Notes: generated from the letters alone by a model not told the origin. Counted from the first letter of the stretch, positions 25,311 to 33,455 are shown. The stretch is DNA of 64,000 nt from Citrobacter telavivensis (GCA_009363175.1 CP045203.1:62001-126000), one strand, 5' to 3'. Numbers and translations are program-made.

Positions 25311-25749
25311 CGGCGAGTACCGCTTAGAAATTGTGATCGGCTATCGAAACGGACAATATGAAGTCGATACCCTCGTTCGGAATAACTTCCCTCCCGATAC
25401 ACGCGTAAACAAAACGAAACCATTAACAAATTATCGCTCAGATTATCAAAGTGGATCATCTCCGTCTCATACCAGCCAAATTCCCTTGTAAACCGATCTG
25501 TATTCGCAAAAGGATCCGTTATTGGGATAAAACCACGCCAGAATCGCCTCAGAACGATTCTGAGCTTATCCCCCTGGTATTTTCACGATCGGATTGATTA
25601 AAACGCGCCTGAGCGTTTTGAGCGCGTTTTGTAGATCGACATATCTGTAAATTTCCTGAGTATGGTTTGGCTATGCCCTGATTTTGTTCCGAACGGGGAA
25701 GCCGTTATGATTAGGTCTGAATGTAAAGCACTTGTAGAGGTGATGCGGT

Positions 25750-26439
25750 ATGAGTCACGAGCGCATTGAGGTTTTTGGTGATGGAGGCAGCTGGATAGCC
25801 GAAAGGCTTAAGTCATTCAGGTTAACGATCTTGGGTCAAAGTGAGTCGTTGTCTATCGTCAGGAACCCGACTGACAATTCTGCCTGGGTGACTCACGATG
25901 ATACCGGCCTTGTTTTATGTCCCCTCCATGTTGATGGTTCGTTGGCCCCGGATATCGCTGAAGCTACTGAGACGGTGGAGAAATACATCTCCCGAGTGAG
26001 CCCTGCGGGAATATCAGCACGGATAAAGCAAGCCCGTAACCACCTGGATAGAATTGCCGCACCGGTAGACTCACGTTCTGCGGCAGCACTGTTAAGACGT
26101 GGCGGAATCCCGATTCTCTCACTGCGAACCACGGAATATCTGAAGTGGTACGAGTTGTTAGCGAGACTGGCGAAAGGTCAGGCTCTGTCACCATCCATCT
26201 GGGTGGATAACTACCTTGCCGGTGATACACCAGAAAGTGCATGGGCTAATGGACGCGGACTCTATGAGTTAATCAACAATGGGAATATGACATCAGCCAA
26301 TACGATTTTCCCGGTCTGGTATTCTGTAGCTCTCGCACTGGGAAGATTCACAACAGAAGAACTACCTGTGATGAACGCCTGGCCGAGCTATTGTGATGGA
26401 ACCCGTGTGGAGAGTTTTATCCAGTTGTATCGTGATTAA
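25750..26439 (+). CDS. Hypothetical protein, 229 aa
   Basis: A soluble protein I do not recognise. It has a Gly-rich beginning (EVFGDGGSW), an Arg-rich middle (about 115-140) and Trp/Tyr-rich C-terminal half. GAGGTGATGCGGT precedes the start. It is the first sizeable gene downstream of the mobI/oriT region, with no relation to known replication initiators visible. Confidence 0.7.
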   Translation: MSHERIEVFGDGGSWIAERLKSFRLTILGQSESLSIVRNPTDNSAWVTHDDTGLVLCPLHVDGSLAPDIAEATETVEKYISRVSPAGISARIKQARNHLDRIAAPVDSRSAAALLRRGGIPILSLRTTEYLKWYELLARLAKGQALSPSIWVDNYLAGDTPESAWANGRGLYELINNGNMTSANTIFPVWYSVALALGRFTTEELPVMNAWPSYCDGTRVESFIQLYRD

Positions 26440-26517
26440 TTCTTATTCATATGTCATATGATTAACGCTAAAGAAGATCTGCGGTAAGTCTGGCCGTTAC
26501 CCGGAACCCCGGGACAG

Positions 26518-26573
26518 ACCGAAACTTGCTTTCGGGTTGTCTCGGGGTTGGCCGAGCGAAGCGCTGGCAAGCA
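26518..26573 (+). repeat. Dispersed 56-bp repeat, copy 1
   Basis: GACCGAAACTTGCTTTCGGG (26518-26537) and the dyad CCGAGCGAAGCGCTGG near the end recur at 26849-26904 with few changes. Each copy can form two hairpins (CCGAAA...TTTCGG and CCAGCG/CGAGCG-type). Confidence 0.8.
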
Positions 26574-26598
26574 CCACACCTATTTTGAGGAGAAGCCA

Positions 26599-26784
26599 AT
26601 GTTAATTTCGTATAAGAGCAAATTGAAATTAGGATCTATCGCACTATGTTCATTTGGTGTAGGTATGGGCGTTATGCTATCAAAAACCGTTCCACTATCT
26701 TTAAGCGCTGTAGTAGTACTCGCCTTTTTCTGGTTACTCTCAATCATTTGTTTAGGGGTTGCTGCTTTCTTTTGTTCCGATTGA
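26599..26784 (+). CDS. Small membrane protein, 61 aa
   Basis: A short basic N-terminus (SYKSKLKLGS) is followed by two hydrophobic segments (about 13-31 and 33-58), so it is probably an inner-membrane hairpin protein. The start at 26599 follows GAGGAGAAGCC. It lies exactly between the two copies of the 56-bp repeat, which may point to a mobile cassette. Confidence 0.6.
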   Translation: MLISYKSKLKLGSIALCSFGVGMGVMLSKTVPLSLSAVVVLAFFWLLSIICLGVAAFFCSD

Positions 26785-26848
26785 AATTGTGTAGTTCATA
26801 CAGTACCCCGAATAATCCCCGCCTTTGTCAGTAGATAACCGTGAGGCA

Positions 26849-26904
26849 GACCGAAACTTGTTTTCGGGCTGTCGAGGGGTTGGCCGAGCGAAGCGCTGGC
26901 AAGT
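26849..26904 (+). repeat. Dispersed 56-bp repeat, copy 2
   Basis: Second copy of the repeat at 26518, again in the gap before a gene. The intervening segment is about 331 bases and contains one small gene. Confidence 0.8.
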
Positions 26905-26972
26905 ACAGACCATATTGTTCCCCCTGCATTTCTCATCGCTAAATTCTTTCTTGAAATATCGTCAGATTCCCT

Positions 26973-27033
26973 GTTTGTCACCCACCAGCCTCATGTTGTT
27001 ATTGACCTAACTGCCATTCAATGGGAAGCAACA
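26973..27033 (+). promoter_or_regulatory. Possible degenerate CTTCGTCAC module
   Basis: GTTTGTCACC is followed after 17 bases by TATTGA (27000-27005), the same pair as in the lipoprotein module. The first bases of the box deviate, so this one is weak. Confidence 0.35.
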
Positions 27034-27597
27034 ATGTTTAATTTAATCGCGAAGGCTAAAGAAGCAGGTTATCAATTCTGGATCAGTGCCTCCAAGGTAC
27101 TGACAGTTACTACCGGAACCGAGATGGGGCTGACGATTATTAAAACTGTAACTGATATTAACCCTTGCTTGCTGGTGGCGGAGTTAATGAACCTTGGGAT
27201 CACGTTATCCCCAGATAATAATTATTTCTGCTGGTTGGATAGCGAAGGTGTCCTTTGGGCCGTTGACCGCCACCATCTCTATCGAGGAAATACAGGGGAG
27301 CATGGGGTAAACTGGGATGTCGTCTATCATCACGGCATGGTAATTAATACCCCTGAGCAGGCATCCATCCTTTTCAAAATTCCCCACATTGGGCGCTTTA
27401 CTGCCACTGTAATGTATAGCGCTGGCTATACACCCGACTGGGCTCTTCCAGCCTTTGTTGATTTTTCTGGTGAACCGGATCATGAAACAATACTGTCGTG
27501 GTTATCCGAGGTAGGCATTCGTAATGCAGGAATGCATCTCGAAGATATTGAGTTTCTTTCTGTTGAAGAAAATCCCGACGCTTATATCTCTCTTTAA
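27034..27597 (+). CDS. Hypothetical protein, 187 aa
   Basis: A soluble protein with a Cys/His-poor sequence and a central WLDSEGVLWAVDRHHLYRG segment. I do not recognise the family. GGGAAGC stands before the ATG. The next gene follows 12 bases after its stop codon. Confidence 0.7.
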   Translation: MFNLIAKAKEAGYQFWISASKVLTVTTGTEMGLTIIKTVTDINPCLLVAELMNLGITLSPDNNYFCWLDSEGVLWAVDRHHLYRGNTGEHGVNWDVVYHHGMVINTPEQASILFKIPHIGRFTATVMYSAGYTPDWALPAFVDFSGEPDHETILSWLSEVGIRNAGMHLEDIEFLSVEENPDAYISL

Positions 27598-27609
27598 TGA
27601 GGTCTCTGT

Positions 27610-28026
27610 ATGTCAAACGTTAAACCTTATTCCTGGGTAGTTCGCTTCGATGTTGCTCCTCAGTGGGTAGCTGACGGCTTTATCATGACAGATACCACAG
27701 CTCTCGAAATGCTATCTGATGTTATCAACTATGCAAACGATCACGAACTTGCCGCATTGGTTATTTCAGCACCCGATGCAGAAAGAATTTCCGAGGAGCA
27801 AGGCTATTTGGCTTCTAACAATGCGGAGCTAATGCGTCAGGTGCTAATCGGCTCACCGCAGGCATATGCTAAAGCATCTGTGGCAAATACCCTGCTAAAG
27901 GCTATAACCGCACTTGAGCAAACGCAGGATAATAAGCAGGTCGTTAAAGAACTGCATTCCAGCCTCGCTTTACTGACGGGCAATAAGCCTATTTCGGACA
28001 TTATCTGGTTTCCAACCCCAGAATAA
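27610..28026 (+). CDS. Hypothetical protein, 138 aa
   Basis: A helical acidic protein of unknown family, preceded by TGAGGTCTCTGT and closely following the previous gene, so both probably share a transcript. Confidence 0.68.
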   Translation: MSNVKPYSWVVRFDVAPQWVADGFIMTDTTALEMLSDVINYANDHELAALVISAPDAERISEEQGYLASNNAELMRQVLIGSPQAYAKASVANTLLKAITALEQTQDNKQVVKELHSSLALLTGNKPISDIIWFPTPE

Positions 28027-28076
28027 TTCTTTCATAAAGAGCTTAAATCTTTAGCTCATTTATTTATGGATTTTCT

Positions 28077-28147
28077 ATTCGTCAGCCACCCAGCGTGTGT
28101 TTAACTGAAGTTAGTAAACAAAACGAAAAACATACGCGGGGTGATTT
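28077..28147 (+). promoter_or_regulatory. CTTCGTCAC module (class II)
   Basis: ATTCGTCAGC (28077-28086), then ACTGA and a -10-like stretch 22 bases on, then GTAAACAAAACGAA (28114-28127). Left arm CCCAGCGTGTG (28089-28099) and right arm CATACGCGGGG (28131-28141, containing the ribosome-binding site) pair at 9 of 11 positions. Confidence 0.55.
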
Positions 28148-28399
28148 ATGAATACTGCAATTCATCAAGTACGAAATAACGTTCGTCGCACTACATCTGC
28201 ACGTCCTGTTTGTTATCCAGTTCGCCCGCAGACAGAGAAAGAACTTTTTTCTGTAGGCCGCAGCCTCTGGTATCGCTACACCACTTCATTTGGCCCGTGC
28301 CGTGAAGTTCACCATCATCATGTGCAGCAGCTTGCACACCTGGTGGGTAAATCTGTTGGCTATGTTGAACATGCCATTAATCATTACCTCACGCATTGA
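28148..28399 (+). CDS. Hypothetical protein, 83 aa
   Basis: A small basic, His-rich protein (HHHHVQQLAH near residue 60). It looks like a nucleic-acid or metal binding protein but matches no family I know. GCGGGGTGATTT precedes the start within the promoter module. Confidence 0.62.
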   Translation: MNTAIHQVRNNVRRTTSARPVCYPVRPQTEKELFSVGRSLWYRYTTSFGPCREVHHHHVQQLAHLVGKSVGYVEHAINHYLTH

Positions 28400-28414
28400 A
28401 CGAGGCGGCTTAAT

Positions 28415-28687
28415 ATGTCTACTCAAATCTATTGTGCGGTGCTTCGCCATTTCATGATGATGGCTGCATCCTCCCAGCACTCATTGATTGTGCTGAAGCA
28501 ATTATATAACGCAGAGATTTCATCGAAAGCTCACCTGGCCGGTCTCTCCGTGTCCGAAGCTGAAGCGCTCCTGGCTCTACCATCCACCAGCTGGCGCAAA
28601 CGCGATGATGTAATTCATGAGCTGAACATTCGCCTTAAGCAACTCACTAGCGTAGCCACACCGCCAGCTCAACAAGTCGCAAACTGA
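28415..28687 (+). CDS. Hypothetical protein, 90 aa
   Basis: A small helical protein, unknown family, 15 bases after the previous stop, behind GAGGCGGCTTAAT. Probably the second gene of a short operon 28148-29084. Confidence 0.62.
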   Translation: MSTQIYCAVLRHFMMMAASSQHSLIVLKQLYNAEISSKAHLAGLSVSEAEALLALPSTSWRKRDDVIHELNIRLKQLTSVATPPAQQVAN

Positions 28688-28700
28688 AGGAGTCTATAAC

Positions 28701-29084
28701 ATGCTGCCATTTCTCATTTTGCTGTTCTGCTCATCGCCTGAGACGGCGCGAATGATCCTAATCTACGCTACCGATGAATCTGCGGCCCGCCTCCAGGCGC
28801 TTGAAGATTTCGCACGTCTGAATGATTCGGGTTTTGCTGCTTCCGCCCAAACCCCATATGAGTGGGAGAATCCTCACGGTGACCAGCTCTTTATTGAGTC
28901 GGTATACCCGGTTCCATCCGGCGATTTATCTGCTATCCGCCGTATGCTCGGGGATGACGATGCCCCATATACCGACAAGCACCTTATTGCCGGTTTACTG
29001 GAGGACAGCCGACGTATCCAGATGATTGAACCGAATGCCGGTACTCTTTCTCGTATTGCTCAGGCAGAGCAGTACCTTCAGTAG
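28701..29084 (+). CDS. Hypothetical protein, 127 aa
   Basis: A soluble acidic protein with a short hydrophobic start (MLPFLILLF) that might be a weak signal or just core. GGAGTCTATAAC precedes the start. Confidence 0.62.
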   Translation: MLPFLILLFCSSPETARMILIYATDESAARLQALEDFARLNDSGFAASAQTPYEWENPHGDQLFIESVYPVPSGDLSAIRRMLGDDDAPYTDKHLIAGLLEDSRRIQMIEPNAGTLSRIAQAEQYLQ

Positions 29085-29146
29085 ACTTGTGTTCCGACCG
29101 CCCACCAGCAGGTGGGCTTCGGGCTAATTTCCTGTACGAGGTATGT

Positions 29147-29851
29147 ATGCAAGGTACACCACGCTGGTGGCAGAACGGTCGTCGGGTGCAGGCCGTTCTC
29201 GCAGAGAATCAGACCGCAGATGTAAGGCTCAATATCGGCCCAGAAAATGACTTCTGGTTTACTGATGATGGTAATAATCCTGTTGCTGTGCTTAGGGTTA
29301 TCGGCCCGGTCTGTCCACTGGATCCGCTAAAATTCACCTCCAGTATCACTGATGTCCTTCCTGAAGATGTCCATAGCTATAAAAAAGCCCTTCAGGAACA
29401 CCAGATGATAAACCGGCCTGTCTCGTTCTATCTTGCACTTGCCGATGCCTGGTTGCTTGTTAACGAACAGCAGCCGGTTTACCAGTTCCGCATCCGAAAC
29501 CAGTACAACGGCATGACTACTGAATGGAATTCCGTTGCCCGGGACAAAGTCATTGAAGTGATTAAGATGCAGCCGGAAACCGCTGAATTCCGGGTTCTCG
29601 TCCCATCGGCTCCTGAGCCTGCTGCGAATGCCCGGCAGTTGATCTCAGAAATTGAAGGTCTGCGTGAAGCTATTGGGAAACTCTACCCGGCAAATACTGA
29701 TGTACGTCGTATTGCCAGAAACAGCGGCTGGATGCATGTATACGACGACACCAATGCCAAAATGAACTTTGCAGACAATGCCAGAAATACCCCTTATCTC
29801 GATGCCTTTGTGACTCAACTGCATCTCTTCCTCACAGATGATCGAGAGTAG
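29147..29851 (+). CDS. Hypothetical protein, 234 aa
   Basis: A soluble protein of unknown family with Trp-rich N-terminus (TPRWWQNGRRVQ). The start at 29147 is preferred over upstream codons because CGAGGTATGT stands in front and the intervening bases look non-coding. Confidence 0.68.
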   Translation: MQGTPRWWQNGRRVQAVLAENQTADVRLNIGPENDFWFTDDGNNPVAVLRVIGPVCPLDPLKFTSSITDVLPEDVHSYKKALQEHQMINRPVSFYLALADAWLLVNEQQPVYQFRIRNQYNGMTTEWNSVARDKVIEVIKMQPETAEFRVLVPSAPEPAANARQLISEIEGLREAIGKLYPANTDVRRIARNSGWMHVYDDTNAKMNFADNARNTPYLDAFVTQLHLFLTDDRE

Positions 29852-29884
29852 ATGTAAAACCTCCCTGAATCTTTCTGCTCTAAC

Positions 29885-29919
29885 CAGCGCTGTCATATAG
29901 CATTTTTTTGACGGCGCTG
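29885..29919 (+). terminator. Hairpin after the 234-aa gene
   Basis: CAGCGCTGTCA pairs with TGACGGCGCTG around a loop that itself contains seven T. It is unusual in having the T tract in the loop, so terminator function is uncertain. Confidence 0.45.
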
Positions 29920-30019
29920 CCGGTTGCGCTTTTATCAAACATGGTAAATACATTGTTTCATGCTGTCTGGCTCCCGGGCGCGGAGTTATCGTTGATGGAA
30001 CCAAGTTGAGATATTCGAA

Positions 30020-31192
30020 ATGAAAAGACCAACGGCACATAAAAATGACCGTCTGCCGGTGCGAAGATCTAACCCTACAACGCCTCAAGCAAGAGAGCGC
30101 GTTATTGCCGGGCTGGTGGCCTCAGCTACATCTGACTTCGTCTACCTCGTTCAGTGGCTGAAATCAGGAAAGCAGAACGGTGACCCTCTACAGCTATCCA
30201 GATGGGATAGCCTGAGAAATGCAATAAGCCACCTTGAGACGCTTGATGCTGGTGTACAACCTGACTGGCGCAAAGTCCTCACCCTGGTGTCGCGGGAAAT
30301 TCATACCAGCCATAATGTCCAGGCGGTTGTTACTCCTCCGTCTAAAATCGCCGGTGGTATACTCAGCAACCTTAACGACATCAGCCAGAAGATAGCGACC
30401 GGGCTTGCTTCCCCTGACATGCTCGGCAGGCTCGATTATATGCTTCAGTTGACCGCAGGCCTGGCAGGTGGTGATGATCTGGCGCAAAGCATCCGTAAGG
30501 TTTCAGACAGTGCAGAAAAAGCCCTACGTGGTTATGACAAGCCGCAGGCAAAGGCCAAAACGCCTAAACCGGCCCCACCAGCTCCTGCATTCCGGGATGA
30601 TCAGACGTTCAGGCAAGAGTGTGCGCCACTGATTGGGGTTGATGACCTCTTTGTTCTGGCTAATTGCCTTATTGCGATGTCCGCCCGCCTGGGCCGTTCT
30701 CCTGTCAGCCTAGCGAAACGCGCAGCGGGTTTAAAAGGTGTGATTAAACCCGATATGCTGGCTGACCTGCTGGAGCTCTTACAGCAGGACGTGGATCTGA
30801 CCGCCCTGGCCCCGCCACCCAGGGTTAAAGACGATAATAGCCGCAGTGATGGAGGTAAGCTCGTCGGTTTAACCGGGGTCGTCGAAGGTGGCGCGTCAAT
30901 CGGTGCTGAAGCGCAGCGTATCATCACCGCAGAACTGAAGAAGCACTCGCCGCTCACTTCGGCGCAGCGCGTATCTTTCGATACCGCCCGTGCGGGTCTG
31001 GCGCTGGAGAGCGATACATTCCGGGTTATTGAAGAGATCAGACGTATTGCAGCATCACTCAACTGGAGACCGCTGGCTGTCGCGGCCCATGCCGCGCATA
31101 AATCGCCTGGTATCCGCCCGGAGATTGCCGGGGATGTGATCACGTTGCTGGCGCAGGATGAGGCCTTAACCACCAGCAAGCCTAGCCGTTAA
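30020..31192 (+). CDS. Hypothetical protein, 390 aa
   Basis: A large, basic, mostly helical protein split by a Pro/Lys/Ala linker near residues 176-192. The two halves both contain patterns of amphipathic helices (VYLVQWLKSG..., FVLANCLIAMSARLG...), which suggests a structural or DNA-associated role, but no motif allows naming. It stands alone, with weak ribosome-binding signal and a terminator behind. Confidence 0.7.
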   Translation: MKRPTAHKNDRLPVRRSNPTTPQARERVIAGLVASATSDFVYLVQWLKSGKQNGDPLQLSRWDSLRNAISHLETLDAGVQPDWRKVLTLVSREIHTSHNVQAVVTPPSKIAGGILSNLNDISQKIATGLASPDMLGRLDYMLQLTAGLAGGDDLAQSIRKVSDSAEKALRGYDKPQAKAKTPKPAPPAPAFRDDQTFRQECAPLIGVDDLFVLANCLIAMSARLGRSPVSLAKRAAGLKGVIKPDMLADLLELLQQDVDLTALAPPPRVKDDNSRSDGGKLVGLTGVVEGGASIGAEAQRIITAELKKHSPLTSAQRVSFDTARAGLALESDTFRVIEEIRRIAASLNWRPLAVAAHAAHKSPGIRPEIAGDVITLLAQDEALTTSKPSR

Positions 31193-31248
31193 GTACCTGC
31201 CGCGCTGACTACAGCTTACCTCGCGATATTGCACCAGCAGCTCAGAAA

Positions 31249-31288
31249 TAATACCGGTATAAACGTCCGCGTTTTGCCGGTATTTTAA
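31249..31288 (+). terminator. Intrinsic terminator
   Basis: AATACCGG and CCGGTATT enclose a second small stem; T residues follow. Confidence 0.7.
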
Positions 31289-31352
31289 TTCGCCCTATTT
31301 TTAGAATTAGCGATAATAGCGTTGCTTATTACGTATTTTTACACTCAGAAAC

Positions 31353-31429
31353 CTTCGTCACATGAATAGGGTATGGTTCACTGAATAGACAAAGACGTTA
31401 AATCTGGTCAGCTACAGAAAGGAGGATTT
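31353..31429 (+). promoter_or_regulatory. CTTCGTCAC module (class II) before a start-stop codon pair
   Basis: CTTCGTCACA (31353-31362), ACTGA 17 bases after the hexamer and ATAGAC 22 bases after it. The strong AAAGGAGG at its end is followed by ATG-TAA. Confidence 0.5.
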
Positions 31430-31462
31430 ATGTAAATGCTCTCGTTACGTTCAAACTCTTAA
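31430..31462 (+). other. Start-stop codon pair ATGTAA and an 8-codon reading frame
   Basis: GGAGGATTT positions ribosomes on ATG at 31430, which is followed directly by TAA. A second ATG at 31436 opens MLSLRSNS and stops at 31462. Such minimal frames with strong ribosome-binding sites usually act on ribosome traffic or RNA stability. Confidence 0.5.
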
Positions 31463-31824
31463 AAAACTGCCGCGCCTGCCTATATAAGCCAGGCTGTAGA
31501 CCTGAAGTCTACAAATTTAGCGTTACTGACAATTCACAATCCAGTGAACCGGCCCACACTAAGGAGGTTATATGCGAACGCGTAACTTTAAATCTGAGTC
31601 TATGTAATCTGATCAGCTGGCGCTGCCGAGAATGGCGGACTCCGCTACCCCGGTGATAGACCGGGGTAGCAGGAAGAAAGAGTAACGATTTACCGGTTTT
31701 AAAACCAAATTTTCGTCAAATGGGATACAAGCGCCCAAGGCCGGTTCCCGTCTGACAGACCGAAGTTGTGATGTGTGCATCGCCCCCCTGGAAGTTGTTT
31801 TATTGAATTGCTGTGTGTAGTTTT
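31463..31824 (+). ncRNA. Candidate structured leader or small RNA
   Basis: Hairpins TGTAGAC/GTCTACA (around 31494-31512) and GCTACCCCGG/CCGGGGTAGC (31647-31673) and the terminal terminator frame a 360-base stretch with only the 11-codon frame. The unit starts at the module promoter at 31353. Confidence 0.4.
31572..31607 (+). CDS. Possible 11-aa leader peptide
   Basis: A nearly perfect AAGGAGG lies seven bases before ATG at 31572; the frame MRTRNFKSESM ends with TAA at 31605-31607. The strong site and lack of a longer frame suggest a leader peptide or the remains of a gene. Downstream are a perfect GCTACCCCGG/CCGGGGTAGC hairpin (31647-31673) and a terminator at 31825. Confidence 0.45.
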   Translation: MRTRNFKSESM

Positions 31825-31852
31825 GCGGGGATAATACCCCGCTTTTTTTTTG
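31825..31852 (+). terminator. Intrinsic terminator
   Basis: GCGGGG-ATAATA-CCCCGC followed by nine T. Confidence 0.92.
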
Positions 31853-31861
31853 CTTATTCTT

Positions 31862-31984
31862 CTTCGTCACCCCACCTTCCTGTGCCATCATACGTATAGA
31901 AAATAACTTTTCACTTCTGACCCTTTTTCAGTTGAAGTCTTATGATTTGATATTCCGCTAATACACACACATTAAGGAATGAAA
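31862..31984 (+). promoter_or_regulatory. CTTCGTCAC module (spacing unclear)
   Basis: CTTCGTCACC (31862-31871) begins ten bases after a terminator. The bases at +17 (CATACG) fit poorly; GTATAG slightly further on may be the -10. Confidence 0.45.
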
Positions 31985-32320
31985 ATGAGCAACGATATTC
32001 ATAACAAAATTGCTGATGCTTTAGCTTCTGTTGGTTTAAAACTTTCCGATGGATATACCCGGGCCGCACTCTTACTGAAGATGAAAGGTTCAGTTAGTCT
32101 CAATTTTGCTGTTGATGGCAAACCTGTCACTGTCACTCTCCATATGACTGAATCGGGTGATGTTACTGCTACCACTGATTATGACGATTCAACCGCTACT
32201 GCCGCAGCAGCAGCCGCAGCCACTACAACGCCAACACAAGAGTCGGTGGAAAAACCAGCAGAAGAGTCGGTGGAAGAGCCAGAAAAAAGTAATACACGAA
32301 AAGGCCCAAGGCCTAAGTAA
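31985..32320 (+). CDS. Hypothetical protein with acidic repeat tail, 111 aa
   Basis: Residues 1-58 form a small domain (helix, then VSLNFAVDGKPVTVTLHMTESGDVT) which resembles the protein at 56872, an apparent paralogue. The tail is low complexity: Ala/Thr, then two copies of EESVEEP-like units, then a basic end. The start at 31985 is favoured over 31979 because AAGGA lies directly against the first ATG. A terminator follows. Confidence 0.68.
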   Translation: MSNDIHNKIADALASVGLKLSDGYTRAALLLKMKGSVSLNFAVDGKPVTVTLHMTESGDVTATTDYDDSTATAAAAAAATTTPTQESVEKPAEESVEEPEKSNTRKGPRPK

Positions 32321-32368
32321 TAACTGCGCTGGAACTACATGTTGGCATAATTATAAATATCAAAACTG

Positions 32369-32392
32369 GCGGGGTTAAATCCCCGCTTTTTT
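32369..32392 (+). terminator. Intrinsic terminator
   Basis: GCGGGG-TTAAAT-CCCCGC with six T; it ends 13 bases before the next promoter module. Confidence 0.92.
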
Positions 32393-32404
32393 ATGCCCGA
32401 TTTC

Positions 32405-32467
32405 CTTCGTCACCTGAATACCCCGTGAGACTATAAGTAAACAAAACGAACAACACGGGGCAACGCC
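32405..32467 (+). promoter_or_regulatory. CTTCGTCAC module (class I, type example)
   Basis: CTTCGTCACC (32405-32414), 17 bases, TATAAG (32432-32437), then GTAAACAAAACGAA (32437-32450). CCCCGTG (32421-32427) in the spacer is complementary to CACGGGG (32454-32460) at the ribosome-binding site. A terminator just upstream excludes an earlier start of transcription close by. Confidence 0.65.
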
Positions 32468-33061
32468 ATGACCACCAGCAAAGAGAAAAATGTATTCTAC
32501 GTTCACTACTATGAATCCGACTCCAGTGGTGGCGAACTGCCACTGATGCGCATTGAAGCGGAGAACGAAGATGAAGCCAACCTGATCTGTCTTCGCAACC
32601 TCGCGGATGTTTATGACGTTGATCATGACGACATCAGTCTTGAAGACGGCTTCGAAGTGAACGGCAATAGCGTTTATCTGCAAGGTATCTACCCGGCGAC
32701 CTCAGAGCAGGCACTGGTAGTTGATGCGGTATTTAATATGACTTCTGTAGAACCAGTCGCTGAGGCTGTGACCGGCACGGCGGAATCCGCCTGCGGTATC
32801 AGCCTGGTCTCTGATAAGGTCTGGCTGGAAAGCTGGTTCGACCTCGAAGACAAATTTGCTGATCAGATGGCCCACGTCGCTGAAGATGACAAGTCTGATA
32901 CACGCTTCTTGCTCTACCGTGACCAGGTCATCGATGTGCGTGAATGCGAGACATCTTCTGTCCCAGGCTGGGATCTCCAGTTCGGCTTGAGCGGCGGTAC
33001 GCAGATGCTATTCATTCGCCTTTCTGATGATGGCGATCACGTTGCACTGGGTCTCGAATAA
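32468..33061 (+). CDS. Hypothetical acidic protein, 197 aa
   Basis: A strongly acidic protein. The first 75 residues (FYVHYYESDSSGGELPLMRIEAENEDEANLICL) look like a small alpha/beta domain; a second domain follows from about residue 110. High negative charge is common to DNA-mimic proteins, but nothing else supports that. CGGGGCAACGCC precedes the start, inside the promoter module. Confidence 0.68.
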   Translation: MTTSKEKNVFYVHYYESDSSGGELPLMRIEAENEDEANLICLRNLADVYDVDHDDISLEDGFEVNGNSVYLQGIYPATSEQALVVDAVFNMTSVEPVAEAVTGTAESACGISLVSDKVWLESWFDLEDKFADQMAHVAEDDKSDTRFLLYRDQVIDVRECETSSVPGWDLQFGLSGGTQMLFIRLSDDGDHVALGLE

Positions 33062-33153
33062 CTGCTGCCTGCGCCCGGGCTTGTTTGCCCGGGTTGCTCC
33101 CCTCCCCTGAATCAAACCGAGTATCATGACATCATTCTGAGGAGTACCAGACG

Positions 33154-33420
33154 ATGAGCGAAGTAAAGCACTTCAGCATCACGAAAACCGTTGATTTTTA
33201 CATCAATGAAGCATCCCCGGAAATTATTGCGGGCCGCAGGATCTATCTGGAAACCGTATTGATTCCTCGCCTTCGTACCGGCCTTGCCGTGCTCAATAAG
33301 ATGGGCCTGACCGAGCGTGAAGATATGGAGCTGCGCGATGTGTACCAGCGTGGCGTGGAATTTTTTGACAAATTGTTCGATGGCCCTGTCCCGCAGGCCA
33401 ATACCACCACCAGCCACTAA
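33154..33420 (+). CDS. Hypothetical protein, 88 aa
   Basis: A small helical protein of unknown family, behind GAGGAGTACCAGACG. A GC-rich dyad (CCCGGGC...GCCCGGG, near 33068-33090) separates it from the previous gene. Confidence 0.65.
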   Translation: MSEVKHFSITKTVDFYINEASPEIIAGRRIYLETVLIPRLRTGLAVLNKMGLTEREDMELRDVYQRGVEFFDKLFDGPVPQANTTTSH

Positions 33421-33455
33421 TCCGCAAATTTTGTCCTTTTTTTACCCGGCTCTGA

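Larger units (their letters stand above)
24874..25749. other. 876-base intergenic region, rich in GATC sites and hairpins
   Basis: No gene is convincing here. It holds the mobI terminator, a 22-bp duplication, ten GATC sites between 24960 and 25640, the GTAAACAAAACGAA 14-mer (25405-25418) known from several module leaders, and three G-rich hairpins with T tracts at 25186-25310. A replication origin or a regulatory RNA region is possible. Confidence 0.45.

Noticed and set aside
25750..26439. Replication initiator
   Set aside because: The position after a GATC-rich region suggested it, but no winged-helix or initiator motif can be seen in the protein.
30601..31179. Minus-strand frame of 192 codons inside the 390-aa gene
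   Set aside because: Its composition (Ser, Arg, Ala, Pro) is typical of an antisense shadow of a GC-rich gene, and there is no ribosome-binding site.
32421..32460. Simple RNA hairpin hiding the ribosome-binding site
   Set aside because: A terminator ending 13 bases before the box leaves no room for an upstream promoter, so the left arm is probably not transcribed. It remains possible if start sites differ from my assignment.
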